DNA from: Paulinella micropora | Taxonomy: Eukaryota; Cercozoa; Imbricatea; Euglyphida; Paulinellidae | DNA length: 64,000 nt | Direction of reading: 5' to 3' | Assembly: GCA_019918135.1 (NCBI GenBank) | Contig: WBZZ01005752.1 | Location: 12,501-76,500 of the forward strand | In this document: piece by piece, positions 38,061-47,380 of the stretch | How positions within the stretch are numbered: the first letter of the stretch is position 1 | Layout: each line of letters starts with the position of its first letter | Program-made: the position numbers and the translations under genes | The notes under the pieces: generated by a model | Seen by the model: only the letters and a program-made list of their open reading frames with translations | The model's database searches: none | What the model was told of the DNA's origin: nothing

Positions 38061-38522
38061 ACACTCTCCGGTACCGGCGGCGCTTATTAGCTTGTTTAGC
38101 TCTGGGCGCAGGCAAGAGCAGGGCAGCGACGAAAGGCTGCACGCCTTCTCTCCCTCTTCCCTCTAGTGGTCTCTGGGTGCCTAGAGTAGGCTGCACAGCT
38201 TGTGTGCCCCAGGGGGCCAGCCTCGGCTGCCGCGTGCACAGGGCACCGGCGGACTTGCCGCCAGGGCGGATTCGGGGGGGGGGGGGGGGGGCGGTCCCAA
38301 GGGCAGAGAAACACGAGGGGCTTGCCCGGCACACACCGGACGCGCTGCGAGGACCCCGGGTCGCCGGGTGCCCCGGACAGGGGGGCGCGCCCCCTCCCAC
38401 CCCCGCGCTGGCTCGCGGTCGTCGGAGGCAGCTCCCACCCCCTTCTCTTTTCCTCGAGGACTCCCCCCTCCTCTCCCCTCTCCCTGCTTCGCCGCCTGGG
38501 CCTCTCCCCCGTGATCTAACAA
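38061..38522. other. Spacer and leader before the macro-domain gene
   Basis: A G run (38,273-38,290), pyrimidine tracts (38,430-38,490) and no convincing gene. Probably the promoter and leader of the gene starting at 38,523. Confidence 0.5.
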
Positions 38523-40613
38523 ATGCCCACTGCCGAGCTGTGGTGTGTCCCCTTGGGCCAAGACCGGGCGGCTCGCTTCTCATTTAACGCTGACACACCT
38601 GAGGCCCAGGCCGTGCGCCGGAGCGCGCTGCCTCCTTACCTGGCCAGCTTCCTGGACCTGCTGTACGCCACACCGCGAGAGCCCTCCTGGCGCGCTTGGG
38701 CCAATACCCGGGCGCTGGCCGGTCGGCACGAGTCACCGACGCTGCTGCTGCGAATGACGCTAGACCTGCGGTACCTGCGCAGCTGGGGCTTGGGCTACCG
38801 CCTGGAGCACGGGCCCCCGGCCACCGGCGAGCGCAGGAGTGGGTCGGGCGACCGCCCGGGCGACCGCCCGGAGCACGGGCCCTCGGCCACTGGCGACGGC
38901 TGGTTCGAACTGCTGTTCGGCTTGGCGGAAAAGAAGCGTGGCTCTGAGAAACCTGTGCCCGACGACCTCCGGCAGTGGTACCAGGTCCTCACGGAGCCAG
39001 ACAACACCTACCTGCGCTTCGAGGTCCCGGGCCGGCCGGCCCGGACGTTCGCCGCGGGCAAATTCCAGGTCCTGGCGGTAGGGGCGCTCAGGGCTAGTGT
39101 GCTAGAGGAGGCCCGCGGGCAGCCGGCAGGCCGGGGGCGCACGTCCGTGTCGGTGACGCACCGCGTGACTTGCTCGGCCTTTAATGAGCATTGCGATCCA
39201 CGGCACAACGGCGCCGTCTTTCAGGTCGCGTCACAGTTCAACTGCCGGGAGGCACCCTCCCCCCAGCATGCACCTGACAGGGGCATCACCTGCTACTATT
39301 CGGACCACACGCAGGGGCCCGACTGTGTGCTGGCCACCGCGCCGGCCCTCTTCTACCGGCAGTACCACACCACCCCGACTGATAACCTCTCGGGCGTCCG
39401 CGAGCACCTGCGGGGCCAGCTGCAGGACCGGATAGAGGACGGCAAGGGCTTCCTGCGAGTGCAGAACGGCTACGTGTCCTGCGGCCGCCAGGACATGAAG
39501 CTCATCGGGCAGCACCTGCTGAAATACACGGACGTCCAGCGGCAAGAGCTCCGGGACAAATTGTGCTTGGGCTTCGTCGAAGGGGCCGAGGTGCCGTTCG
39601 CGTCGCGCCAGGGGGACACCTTCTGGCTGCCCACACCGCGGGCCGCCGCCCCCCGGCAGTTCGTGCACCAGGCGCTATGTTCTGCGCTAGGCCTTACGTA
39701 CGCCGTGGGTCCGAATGACGGCAGCGTGGGTGACTGGTACCCGCTGGCCCGGCTCGTGCTGGAAGCGTTGTACGAGGCCACCCTGCTGTTTGCGCTGAGG
39801 CGCTACTTGCGGTCGGCGCCGCGTCGTCCCGTGCCAGTCTTCTTGACCTCCGTCGGGGGCGGGGCCTTTGGTAATCCCCCCGGGGCTATCGCGGCCGCGC
39901 TCAACTGGGCCCTCCACCGAGTGCGAGAAATGCCGCTCCCGGGGGCGGGCCCGGGCCCCGTGCTCGACATCAGCCTGCTGCACTATGGCAGTCTCGATGA
40001 GCTCTACACGCAGGCTATACCCGGCGCGGTCGAATGGCGGCCCCGCCCGGACGGACCCCTCCTCCGCGCCTACCAAGGCAATCTCTGCGACGAGGCTGGG
40101 GACGGCCGCGGCGCTCTCGTGAACCCCGCCAACTCCCTGCTTAAGCACGACGGTGGGGTGGCTAGAGCGCTCGTAATACGCGGAGGTGAGGCCATCAACC
40201 GAGAGAGCCAGGCCTGGCTCCAGTGTAATGACGGTAGGCTGTGGCTGGACGAGGTCGCGGAGACTACTGCCGGCACGCTGCGGGCGGAGGCGATACTGCA
40301 TGTGGTGGGTCCTTGTGTCCGGGCAGGGGAGCTGCTAACCGAAACACACCGCCAACGACTGGCCCGGGCCGTGCGAGCCGTGCTCGAGCAGGCCGACCGG
40401 CGTGGGTTCCGCTGGCTGGCCGTGCCGGCGATCTCGACGGGGATCTTTAACTTTCCCAAGGAGGAGGGCGCGTGGATTATTGTCGAGACCTGTGCGGAAT
40501 TCTGCCGCCGGGACCGCCGGCACGCGCTGCAGGAGATCAGGCTGGTCAACCTCGACCGGGAAACCACGGGGTGCGTGCGGGCGGCCCTGGCACGGGCCTC
40601 GGCCCGGACGTAG
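38523..40613 (+). CDS. Two-domain protein with a C-terminal macro domain
   Basis: 696 residues, open throughout. Residues about 225-470 match a conserved but unnamed module I know from bacterial, amoebal and giant-virus proteins: FQVASQFNCREAPSP, GITCYYSDHTQGPDCVLA, ALFYRQYH, then FLTSVGGGAFGNPPGAI. Residues about 515-690 are a macro domain: ALVNPANSLLKHDGGVARAL (the VNAAN-like adenosine loop and GGVA), ILHVVGPCV and VPAISTGIFNFPKEEGA (the phosphate-binding SxGIFxxP loop). Macro domains bind ADP-ribose and can remove it from proteins, countering host PARP signalling. That antiviral-evasion role is inference. The N-terminal 200 residues are unique. ATTAAA lies at 40695. Confidence 0.85.
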   Translation: MPTAELWCVPLGQDRAARFSFNADTPEAQAVRRSALPPYLASFLDLLYATPREPSWRAWANTRALAGRHESPTLLLRMTLDLRYLRSWGLGYRLEHGPPATGERRSGSGDRPGDRPEHGPSATGDGWFELLFGLAEKKRGSEKPVPDDLRQWYQVLTEPDNTYLRFEVPGRPARTFAAGKFQVLAVGALRASVLEEARGQPAGRGRTSVSVTHRVTCSAFNEHCDPRHNGAVFQVASQFNCREAPSPQHAPDRGITCYYSDHTQGPDCVLATAPALFYRQYHTTPTDNLSGVREHLRGQLQDRIEDGKGFLRVQNGYVSCGRQDMKLIGQHLLKYTDVQRQELRDKLCLGFVEGAEVPFASRQGDTFWLPTPRAAAPRQFVHQALCSALGLTYAVGPNDGSVGDWYPLARLVLEALYEATLLFALRRYLRSAPRRPVPVFLTSVGGGAFGNPPGAIAAALNWALHRVREMPLPGAGPGPVLDISLLHYGSLDELYTQAIPGAVEWRPRPDGPLLRAYQGNLCDEAGDGRGALVNPANSLLKHDGGVARALVIRGGEAINRESQAWLQCNDGRLWLDEVAETTAGTLRAEAILHVVGPCVRAGELLTETHRQRLARAVRAVLEQADRRGFRWLAVPAISTGIFNFPKEEGAWIIVETCAEFCRRDRRHALQEIRLVNLDRETTGCVRAALARASART

Positions 40614-40694
40614 TCCGTGGAGGGGGGGGGGACGGGGGAGGAGCTACAGGTTCGTTACGCCCGGCGGGGGCAGGAAGGGCTGGCGCGCACTGGC

Positions 40695-40700
40695 ATTAAA
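40695..40700 (+). terminator. ATTAAA signal of the macro-domain gene
   Basis: ATTAAA about 80 bases after TAG 40,613. Confidence 0.75.
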
Positions 40701-40877
40701 GTAGAGTAAAGTCCGGGGAGGGGGGTTCGCCCCAGGAGCCCGCAGGTTTCAGTCAACCGGTCCCGGCCTGGCTACCAGACTGTTTTTCTTTTACTTAGAA
40801 TGGCCTGTCCTGGCCTCGCTCTTCTCTCCCCCCGGCGGCGCCGCGTGGCGCACGCGGCCCCGGGCTGCCGCGGCCGC

Positions 40878-41774
40878 CTAATCCGTGTAGTGTACTTCTG
40901 AGGCCAGGCCCCGCGAGGCCTCCCGGTGCGAGAGCTCACAGTCCGGCAGGCGCTGGAAGGGCACCCCGCGCCGCGGCCGGCACTTCGCCAGTAACAGGTA
41001 CAGCAACAAGCCGGCGCTCCCGGCGCCGAACAGCACCTGCGCCAGCAACACGAACCTGTCCTGCCCCGCCGCGGGGGCCGCCGGTACGGCCACTCGCACG
41101 GTGGACAGGGGCCCGTCGGCTGAGCTATTGGCGAACAGTACCCACCGGCCGTCCTCCTTCTGCCCTGGCTCGGCGCCCAGCTCGTGGGCGGCTAGGAAAC
41201 CCGCGAGCGCGTCGTGCGCGGCGCTGGCCGCGACGGGGCCCAGGTCCACTGACTGCCAGGGACGGGACGGGCGGCTGCGCAGCTCGGTGAGCTGCGCGGT
41301 CAGGATCTCGACGACGATGGCCTCGCCCGGGCGCGCCGCCACCAGCGCCCCGGTCTCGAGCGAGAACAGCGCCTGCACGGAGCCCTCCTGCAGCTCACGG
41401 ATAGGAGCCAGCGCTTCCAGCCCCGCGTCCACATACAGGCCGCCGTACCGCAGCAGGATAAAGTACTGCAGGAAGCCGTCGGGGGCCTGCGCGGGCTCCA
41501 GCGCTAGCTCGCGCTCGTGCTCTCGGACCAGGCAGTCGCGCTGGAGCGGGCTCCACACCACGTGCAGCCAGCCCGGGTACAGGCTCGTGCCCCAGTACAG
41601 CGCCGCGCGCTCGGGATCCACCGTCCCGGGGGCGAACTGGTGCAGGAGCCAGGGGACGCGGCCGGGCTCCGGGCTCAGGGCAGACAGCTTGCTTTCTACC
41701 CCTCGGACCACGTCGCTGCAGTTCGGCCCAGCGGGGTGGCCGGCCAGGGCCCCGACGGCCCACAGAAGGAACAT
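40878..41774 (-). CDS. OCH1/DXD-type glycosyltransferase, membrane-anchored
   Basis: 298 residues, ATG at 41774. It begins with a signal peptide or anchor (MFLLWAVGALAGHPAG). Residues about 40-140 carry PWLLHQFAPGTVDPERA, YPGWLHVVWSP and LQYFILLRYGGLYVDAG, the core of the glycosyltransferase family with the DXD-type sugar-nucleotide site (GT32 / Gly_transf_sug), which moves sugars from nucleotide donors to glycans or lipids in the Golgi. Near residues 245-270 there is a transmembrane helix (VLLAQVLFGAGSAGLLLYLL), followed by a basic cytosolic tail. So the topology is lumenal catalytic domain with a C-terminal anchor, unusual for Golgi enzymes. Activity cannot be inferred from sequence alone. 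Confidence 0.75.
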   Translation of the reverse strand: MFLLWAVGALAGHPAGPNCSDVVRGVESKLSALSPEPGRVPWLLHQFAPGTVDPERAALYWGTSLYPGWLHVVWSPLQRDCLVREHERELALEPAQAPDGFLQYFILLRYGGLYVDAGLEALAPIRELQEGSVQALFSLETGALVAARPGEAIVVEILTAQLTELRSRPSRPWQSVDLGPVAASAAHDALAGFLAAHELGAEPGQKEDGRWVLFANSSADGPLSTVRVAVPAAPAAGQDRFVLLAQVLFGAGSAGLLLYLLLAKCRPRRGVPFQRLPDCELSHREASRGLASEVHYTD

Positions 41775-42148
41775 GCCGCTCTGTCCAGCACGCTTCTGCC
41801 GACCGTCTTTGGTCTGGCCGCCGGCTGCTCCCCCTGCCGACAACCCGCGTGCCGGGCGGGGGGAGGCCCCTCCCCCTTTCCCCCCCCCCCCCCCCCTCCT
41901 CCTCCCCCCCTCTCCCCGCCTCGTGCGGGGGCACGGGCCACTGAGGCGTGCCCCCGGCGCCCCCCGGTGCCTTGGTCTAGCCGGCGGAACGTGCCGAGGG
42001 GGGGGAAAGAGCGCGGCCTGCGTGTGGCGGGGGTGGGGGGAGAGCGCCACCCCCGCCCGCCTTAGACTGGCAGGAGGCGAGGGGGGAAAGGCGTCTTAGA
42101 AAACTCCCGAACGAGTGCAACCAAGAGAGCAGAAAGGCCAAGACCTCC
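41775..42148. other. Divergent intergenic region with C runs
   Basis: It lies between the glycosyltransferase (minus) and the small membrane protein (plus). It contains a C run (41,881-41,896) and a G run (41,999-42,005). No gene seen; should hold both promoters. Confidence 0.5.
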
Positions 42149-42503
42149 ATGCCGCTACTAACGGTGGTGCTGGCCACTGCTACGGGTGCGAACAGAGAGG
42201 CGGGCTAGCGAGAGGCCAGGGAAAACGAGGTCGTGCTCGGTTACCAACCTGGTTTGTGTGTGTGGGTGCTGTGCTGTAGCTACCACGCTGGGCGCCAAGC
42301 TGGGCGCCACGGCCAGTGCGGCCGTGTTGTCCGGCACCCTGGCTACGACCGCGGGCGGCGGGTCTGCCTCGTGGGCGCTGTGGAGCGCGGCGGCGGTGGT
42401 GCTACTCTGGACCTCCTGCTGGGGCCTCGCGTGCCGGCTCGCCAACGCCCTCTTCGCGCCCTCCTCGGGCCGCCGCAGCGTCCGCGCCACTTTTTCTTAT
42501 TAA
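42149..42503 (+). CDS. Small two-span membrane protein, spliced
   Basis: Exon 1 (42149-42185) encodes MPLLTVVLATAT. A 94-base intron (GTGCGA donor, TG-rich, GCTGTAG end at 42279) leads to exon 2 (42280-42503). The product has about 86 residues with two hydrophobic segments: LGATASAAVLSGTLATTAGG and WALWSAAAVVLLWTSCWGLA, then a basic, Ser-rich tail. It has the size and shape of viroporins and small envelope proteins; that is only inference. The stop overlaps ATTAAA at 42499-42504. Confidence 0.5.
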
Positions 42504-42504
42504 A
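42499..42504 (+). terminator. ATTAAA signal overlapping the membrane-protein stop
   Basis: ATTAAA begins in the last sense codon (TAT) and contains the TAA stop at 42501-42503. Confidence 0.8.
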
Positions 42505-42699
42505 AGCCTGGCCCCCTGAAAACCTCCGCACTGCCGCCAGCCAAAGAGTGGCCACGAAGATCGCTATGGCCGAGAAAGTCAGGGGGGCGCCCCCTTCCCT
42601 GGGGTTAGCACGGGCTGCAGTAGAAAGGGGGCGCCCCCCCCCCCCCCCCCGCACGGGTGCCGCCGGCCTCGTCAGCGGCACCTGTCAGGCGTGTCTGGC

Positions 42700-43870
42700 G
42701 GCACCACCCGGCCGGTCTAACTCGTGCAGTCGCACCGGCCTGCCAGCCCAACCTGTCCGGTGGCACCGGCCGACCGACCGGACATGTCCGGTGGCACCGG
42801 CCTGCCAGCCCAACCTGTCCGGTGGCATCAGCCCACCTGTCTCATCCCACCGGTGGCACCGGCCGACCGACCGGACAAGTCGGGTGGCACCTGCCGGCGG
42901 GTCTGGTCTGCCAGGTGGCACCGGCCACCGGGGTCTGATCTGCCGGGTGGCACCGGCCGACCGACCGGACATGTCCGGTGGCACCGGCATGCCAGCCCAA
43001 CCTGTCCGGTGGCATCAGCCCACCTGTCTCATCCCACCGGTGGCACCGGCCGACCGACCGGACATGTCGGGTGGCACCTGCCGGCGGGTCTGGTCTGCCA
43101 GGTGGCACCGGCCACCGGGGTCTGATCTTCCGGGTGGCACCGGCCTACCGACCGGACGTGTCAGGTGGCACCGGCCGCCGGAATCTGATCTGCCGGGTGG
43201 CACCGCAGACCCGTGAGCGGACCTGGTCGGCGGCCGGGTGGGGGGGGGGTGCACAATGTTGGGCGACGGAAGGGAGAAGGGAGAGGGGAGAAGGGAGAGG
43301 GGAGAAGGGAGGGGGCGGTGGCGGCAGGGGGGTTGTGCGGGTGGCTGCCACCCGTGACCGGGTGATACCGGCCACCGGTGCCACCGGCCACCTGGCACCA
43401 CAGCCTGTGGTGCACAATGCATTTTCCCTCCCCTCCCTTCTCCCGTCTCCCCTCTCCCCTCTCCCTTCTCCCTTCCGTCGCCCAACATTGTGCGCCCCCC
43501 CAGCCGCCGACCGAGTCTGCTCGTAGGTCGGTGGTGCCACCGGCCAGACAGGACCACGCCGGCAGGTGCCACCCGACAAGTTCGGCTGGTCGCCCGGTGC
43601 CACCCGACAGGTCTGGTTGGTCGCCCGGTGCCACCGGTAGGGTAGGACCCGCCGGCCGGCGCCACCCCGCAGGTTTGGCAGGTCGGCCGGTGCCACCGGT
43701 AGGATAGGAAGGGTTTGGCTGGTGCCACCTGGCAGACCAGACCCGCCGCCCCGGTGCCACCCGACAGGTTTGGCTGGTCGATCGGTGCCACCAGGCGGAC
43801 CAGACCAGCCGGCCGGCGCCACCCGACAAGTCCTGTTGGTCGATCGGTGCCGCCCGGCAGGTAAAAGTGT
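42700..43870. repeat. Non-coding repeat array with dyad symmetry (possible origin-type element)
   Basis: Left half (about 42,700-43,205): units of about 30-35 bases starting GGTGGCACC, organised into a higher-order unit of about 200 bases repeated twice. Right half (about 43,530-43,870): the same units in the opposite orientation (GGTGCCACC). Between them lies a long hairpin-forming core: GCACAATGTTGGGCGACGGA (43251-43270) and its reverse complement near 43,474-43,493, followed inward by purine-rich (GGGAGAA) and pyrimidine-rich tracts. The centre lies near 43,372. All frames encode only repetitive Gly/Thr/Pro/Arg peptides, so it is not a gene. Such structures are typical of viral replication origins and packaging or integration sites. 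Confidence 0.85.
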
Positions 43871-44091
43871 CCGGCCAGACCGGGGCACGGCTCGTGGGCG
43901 GCCCCAGGTGCAAAAACAAAAACCTAGGATTTTAAGCAGGAAAGTAACTGTACGCCGCTCTGCCGGGGCTGGCCGCCGAATCCGCGGCCGCTGCTGTCCT
44001 GTCCATACTAGGTTGGTGGGGTAGCGGCGGTGGCCGGACCTGGGAGCAAGATGGGAGTGTAGGGAGGGCCGGAAAGGGGGCACTGCCGGTC
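43871..44091. other. Spacer right of the dyad array
   Basis: Less repetitive, mixed composition, no gene seen. Confidence 0.4.
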
Positions 44092-45273
44092 TCAGGAGTC
44101 GGGGCCTGCGCACGCCGCGCGGCCGCGGGCCGCCCGCAGCAGGCGGGCCCTCTTGACTTGCACCAGGTACCGGTGGGTCACCAGCCGCAGGACCTCTTGT
44201 TGGTACCTATCCGATCGCTGGCTCCGTCTGGCCAGCAGTTCCGACCACACCTCCGCTCCGGCGCACGCCCGGGTCCCGGGCGGCAGGCCCCCGAAGGACA
44301 TGGCCAGTGCTCGCTGGATCAGCGGCCAGTTGTCCTCGCGGACGTGGGCGTTCTCCAGCCCCCGGGGGCCCAGAGACGAAGCGGTGGTTAGGGGGCGGGC
44401 CAGGCCAGTGTCTCGCAGCTCCGGCCACGACCGCCGGCCCCACACCAAGTGTACCGCCGCCCAGTACACGACGGCGGCTTGGGTGGAGCCGCGCTTTCTC
44501 TGCAGGCCGGCCAGCAACAGGTTGGCCACCTCCCGCGGCTCACAGGGCCACGAGTCGATTACGCACTGCACGCGGACTTCGAAGCCGGACTCCAGCTGGT
44601 TGAGGTGAGCGTTCTGCAGGCAGTTGCTGGTCTCGTGCGCGCAGGCCAGACAGACCGTCCGAGCTGAGCCCGCGGCGGCCGGCCGTGGGCACGGGCACTC
44701 GTCGAGGTGGCCGCCGTGCCTCGCCAGCCTGGTACCGCACTGCACGTGGAAGGCTAGGCACGCCTGGGCGCAGACACTGTCTCGGTCTGCGGAGACATGA
44801 CGCAGGACCGCGGTCAGGGTGAGCCAGCGGTTCAGGCAGACGAGGCAGACGTAGTGGCCGCCGGCCGCGCCCAGCTCACGCCGGAAGCAGGCGGCGAGGG
44901 GGGAACGAGAGCTCGGCGGCGTGCCGGCGCGCACCGCGCGGTAGAGCAAGGCTAAGCCGCCCCCGGGGGCCGGTGGGCCGGGCCCGCGGTCGGGCTGCGT
45001 CTGGTCGGGCTGCGCCTGGCCAGGCCCGCCGGCGGCCCGGTGCGGGGCTGGGGGCCGGCCGCCGGGCTGGCTCGCCGCTGGCGGAGGAGAACCGGCTGGC
45101 ACGGACCAGCGCGCAGCGTAGCTCACGAGTACTTGGTCCGGGGACCACAGCGGGGCAGGGATCGACCACGAACGGTGGGCCAGGCCGATTGTCTGCGAGG
45201 CCGGCGGCGTGGCTTGCGCCTGGACGGGCCAACAGGGACTACTAGCGAGGGAGCGGCAGGAGGTGACTAACAT
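44092..45273 (-). CDS. Cysteine/histidine-rich unknown protein
   Basis: 393 residues, ATG at 45273. The first 150 residues are Pro/Ala/Gly-rich. Residues about 155-260 are rich in cysteine and histidine: YVCLVCLNRWLTLTAVLRH, VCAQACLAFHVQCGTRLARH, DECPCPRP and VCLACAHETSNCLQ, giving several C-x-x-C pairs that could hold two or three zinc ions. The C-terminal 130 residues are helical and basic (VKRARLLRAARGRAACA). No match to a family I can name; a divergent viral packaging or assembly factor would be one guess. It is open throughout. Confidence 0.55.
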   Translation of the reverse strand: MLVTSCRSLASSPCWPVQAQATPPASQTIGLAHRSWSIPAPLWSPDQVLVSYAARWSVPAGSPPPAASQPGGRPPAPHRAAGGPGQAQPDQTQPDRGPGPPAPGGGLALLYRAVRAGTPPSSRSPLAACFRRELGAAGGHYVCLVCLNRWLTLTAVLRHVSADRDSVCAQACLAFHVQCGTRLARHGGHLDECPCPRPAAAGSARTVCLACAHETSNCLQNAHLNQLESGFEVRVQCVIDSWPCEPREVANLLLAGLQRKRGSTQAAVVYWAAVHLVWGRRSWPELRDTGLARPLTTASSLGPRGLENAHVREDNWPLIQRALAMSFGGLPPGTRACAGAEVWSELLARRSQRSDRYQQEVLRLVTHRYLVQVKRARLLRAARGRAACAGPDS

Positions 45274-45551
45274 GGGCCCAGACAGGCTTTGTGCGGACGC
45301 AGCGCAGGCCGAGCGCGCCCGGGCCGGACGGCGCGCACCCCGGGGGCCGGCGCGCGTCGAGATGGGGGCGCCCGGGCCGGCGCGCTCGGCCTGGCGCGTG
45401 CGCCCGTGGGGCCCCGGACCGCGCGCGGGGGGGGCGCCCCTCCTCCAGCCCAGCACGTGCGCCCGCGGGACCCCTGACCGCGCGCGGGGTGGGGGAGGGG
45501 GCACGCGGTCAGGCGGGGGGGGGGGGGAGCCCCCGCCGCCCCCCCCGGGCG

Positions 45552-46283
45552 CTAGCCCGGGGACCCCCGGTGGTCCGGCCCGTCGCCCACAGCGGCCGGC
45601 GGCGGTGCGGCCACGCGCCAGGAGGAGGAGGGGCGCCTCCTCTTGGCCGCGGGCGGCCGCTCCCCCACGCCCCGGAACCGCACGTAGCGCGGCGCCCCCG
45701 CTGCGTGCCGCAGGGTCAGGGCCGAAGCCCGCCGCCAGTCAAAGCCCGCCGTCTTAGCCGACAGGAGGTACAGGTCCCCCGCGTCCAGGGACAAGCGGAG
45801 GCGGCGCCCTACCAACGCCTGGCGTTGGTACCAGTGCCAGTGCAACTGCAGCGGCGCGCCGAGCCTGACGCCTAGGACGCCCGGGCTGTCCGTGTGGCCG
45901 TGCGGGTACACACCCTGCCAGCGGCTGTCGGCATACCAGAGGCCTTGTGCCGGCCCCAGCGGCCAGGCCTCGGGCAACAGGCCCTCGAGGCCGCGCCTCA
46001 GCCTGGAGAGTACCGGCAGCCGGCCGAACGCTACCGCGCCGGCCCGGCCGGCGGCGAAGCCCTGTTCCTGGTCGGTGGGCCCAAAGTGCAAGCGGCGCAA
46101 ATCCCCGCGCGGGGGACCCACGCACGCTGCCGCGCCCGGGGGATCCCACGAGAGTGCCGTCAGCTCCCGGACCAGAGCTAGCTCGTTGCGCCCCGGTTTC
46201 CACTGGACAGCAGGACGAGCCACACCACGCCGCTGTTTCCACTGGACAGCCAGAGGGGGAAGGCAAAGCACGACGAGCCACAC
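45552..46283 (-). CDS. 2-oxoglutarate/Fe(II)-dependent oxygenase
   Basis: About 240 residues, upstream start not found (no ATG in frame). The core is clear: LPVLSRLRRGLEGLLPEA, GVYPHGHTDSPGVLGVRLGA with the HxD iron ligands, LHWHWYQRQALVGRRL, then LDAGDLYLLSAKTAGFDW and LTLRHAAG with the second iron His. This layout belongs to the double-stranded beta-helix dioxygenases (AlkB/prolyl-hydroxylase superfamily), in a subfamily I know from giant viruses and algae. These enzymes hydroxylate proteins or nucleic acids using 2-oxoglutarate and oxygen; the substrate of this subfamily is not known. The C-terminus is Arg/Lys-rich. The N-terminal part abuts the repeat region at 46.3 kb. Confidence 0.8.
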   Translation of the reverse strand: MWLVVLCLPPLAVQWKQRRGVARPAVQWKPGRNELALVRELTALSWDPPGAAACVGPPRGDLRRLHFGPTDQEQGFAAGRAGAVAFGRLPVLSRLRRGLEGLLPEAWPLGPAQGLWYADSRWQGVYPHGHTDSPGVLGVRLGAPLQLHWHWYQRQALVGRRLRLSLDAGDLYLLSAKTAGFDWRRASALTLRHAAGAPRYVRFRGVGERPPAAKRRRPSSSWRVAAPPPAAVGDGPDHRGSPG

Positions 46284-46339
46284 CTGCAGCTGTCCTATCG
46301 GGCACTAGGGCCACCCGGAGTAGAACGGCGGGGGCCAAT

Positions 46340-47380
46340 CCCTCGACAGCGACCAGTTCGGGGGTGACCAATCCCTCGGGGGAGGTCAATCCCTTGGCGG
46401 CGGCGACCAGTCTCTCGACTGAGACCAATCCCTCGGGGAGGTCAATCCCTTGGCGGCGGTGACCAGTCTCTCGACTGAGACCAATCCCTCGGGGGAGGTC
46501 AATCCCTTGGCGGCGGTGACCAGTCTCTCGACTGAGACCAATCCCTCGGGGGAGGTCAATCCCTCGGCGGCGGTGACCAGTCTCTCGACTGAGACCAATC
46601 CCTCGGGGGAGGTCAATCCCTTGGCGGCGGTGACCAGTCTCTCGACTGAGACCAATCCCTCGGGGGAGGTCAATCCCTTGGCGGCGGTGACCAGTCTCTC
46701 GACTGAGACCAATCCCTCGGGGGAGGTCAATCCCTTGGCGGCGGTGACCAGTCTCTCGACTGAGACCAATCCCTCGGGGGAGGTCAATCCCTTGGCGGCG
46801 GTGACCAGTCTCTCGACTGAGACCAATCCCTCGGGGGAGGTCAATCCCTTGGCGGCGGTGACCAGTCTCTCGACTGAGACCAATCCCTCGGGGGAGGTCA
46901 ATCCCTTGGCGGCGGTGACCAGTCTCTCGACTGAGACCAATCCCTCGGGGGATGTCGATCCCTTGGCGGCGGTGACCAGTCTCTCGACTGAGACCAATCC
47001 CTCGGGGGAGGTCAATCCCTTGGCGGCGGTGACCAGTCTCTCGACTGAGACCAATCCCTCGGGGAGGTCAATCCCTCGGCGGCGGTGACCAGTCTCTCGA
47101 CTGAGACCAATCCCTCGGGGGAGGTCAATCCCTTGGCGGCGGTGACCAGTCTCTCGACTGAGACCAATCCCTCGGGGGAGGTCAATCCCTTGGCGGCGGT
47201 GACCAGTCTCTCGACTGAGACCAATCCCTCGGGGGATGTCGATCCCTTGGCGGCGGTGACCAGTCTCTCGACTGAGACCAATCCCTCGGGGGAGGTCAAT
47301 CCCTTGGCGGCGGTGACCAGTCTCTCGACTGAGACCAATCCCTCGGGGGAGGTCAATCCCTCGGCGGCCGCGACCAGCAC
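46340..47380. repeat. 57-base tandem repeat, about 18 copies, coding
   Basis: Units of 57 bases encode the 19-residue SLSTETNPSGEVNPLAAVT. Copies are nearly identical; a few have Ser for Leu or Asp-Val-Asp for Glu-Val-Asn. The array is the N-terminal Ser/Thr/Pro-rich part of the giant repeat protein. Confidence 0.95.

Noticed and set aside
42233-43216. Long frames through the dyad array
   Set aside because: Products are simple repeats of the array in every frame, so the array is not a gene.
46340-47380. Regular repeat spacing resembling a CRISPR array
   Set aside because: The 57-base units are direct coding repeats with no variable spacers, and the setting is eukaryotic.
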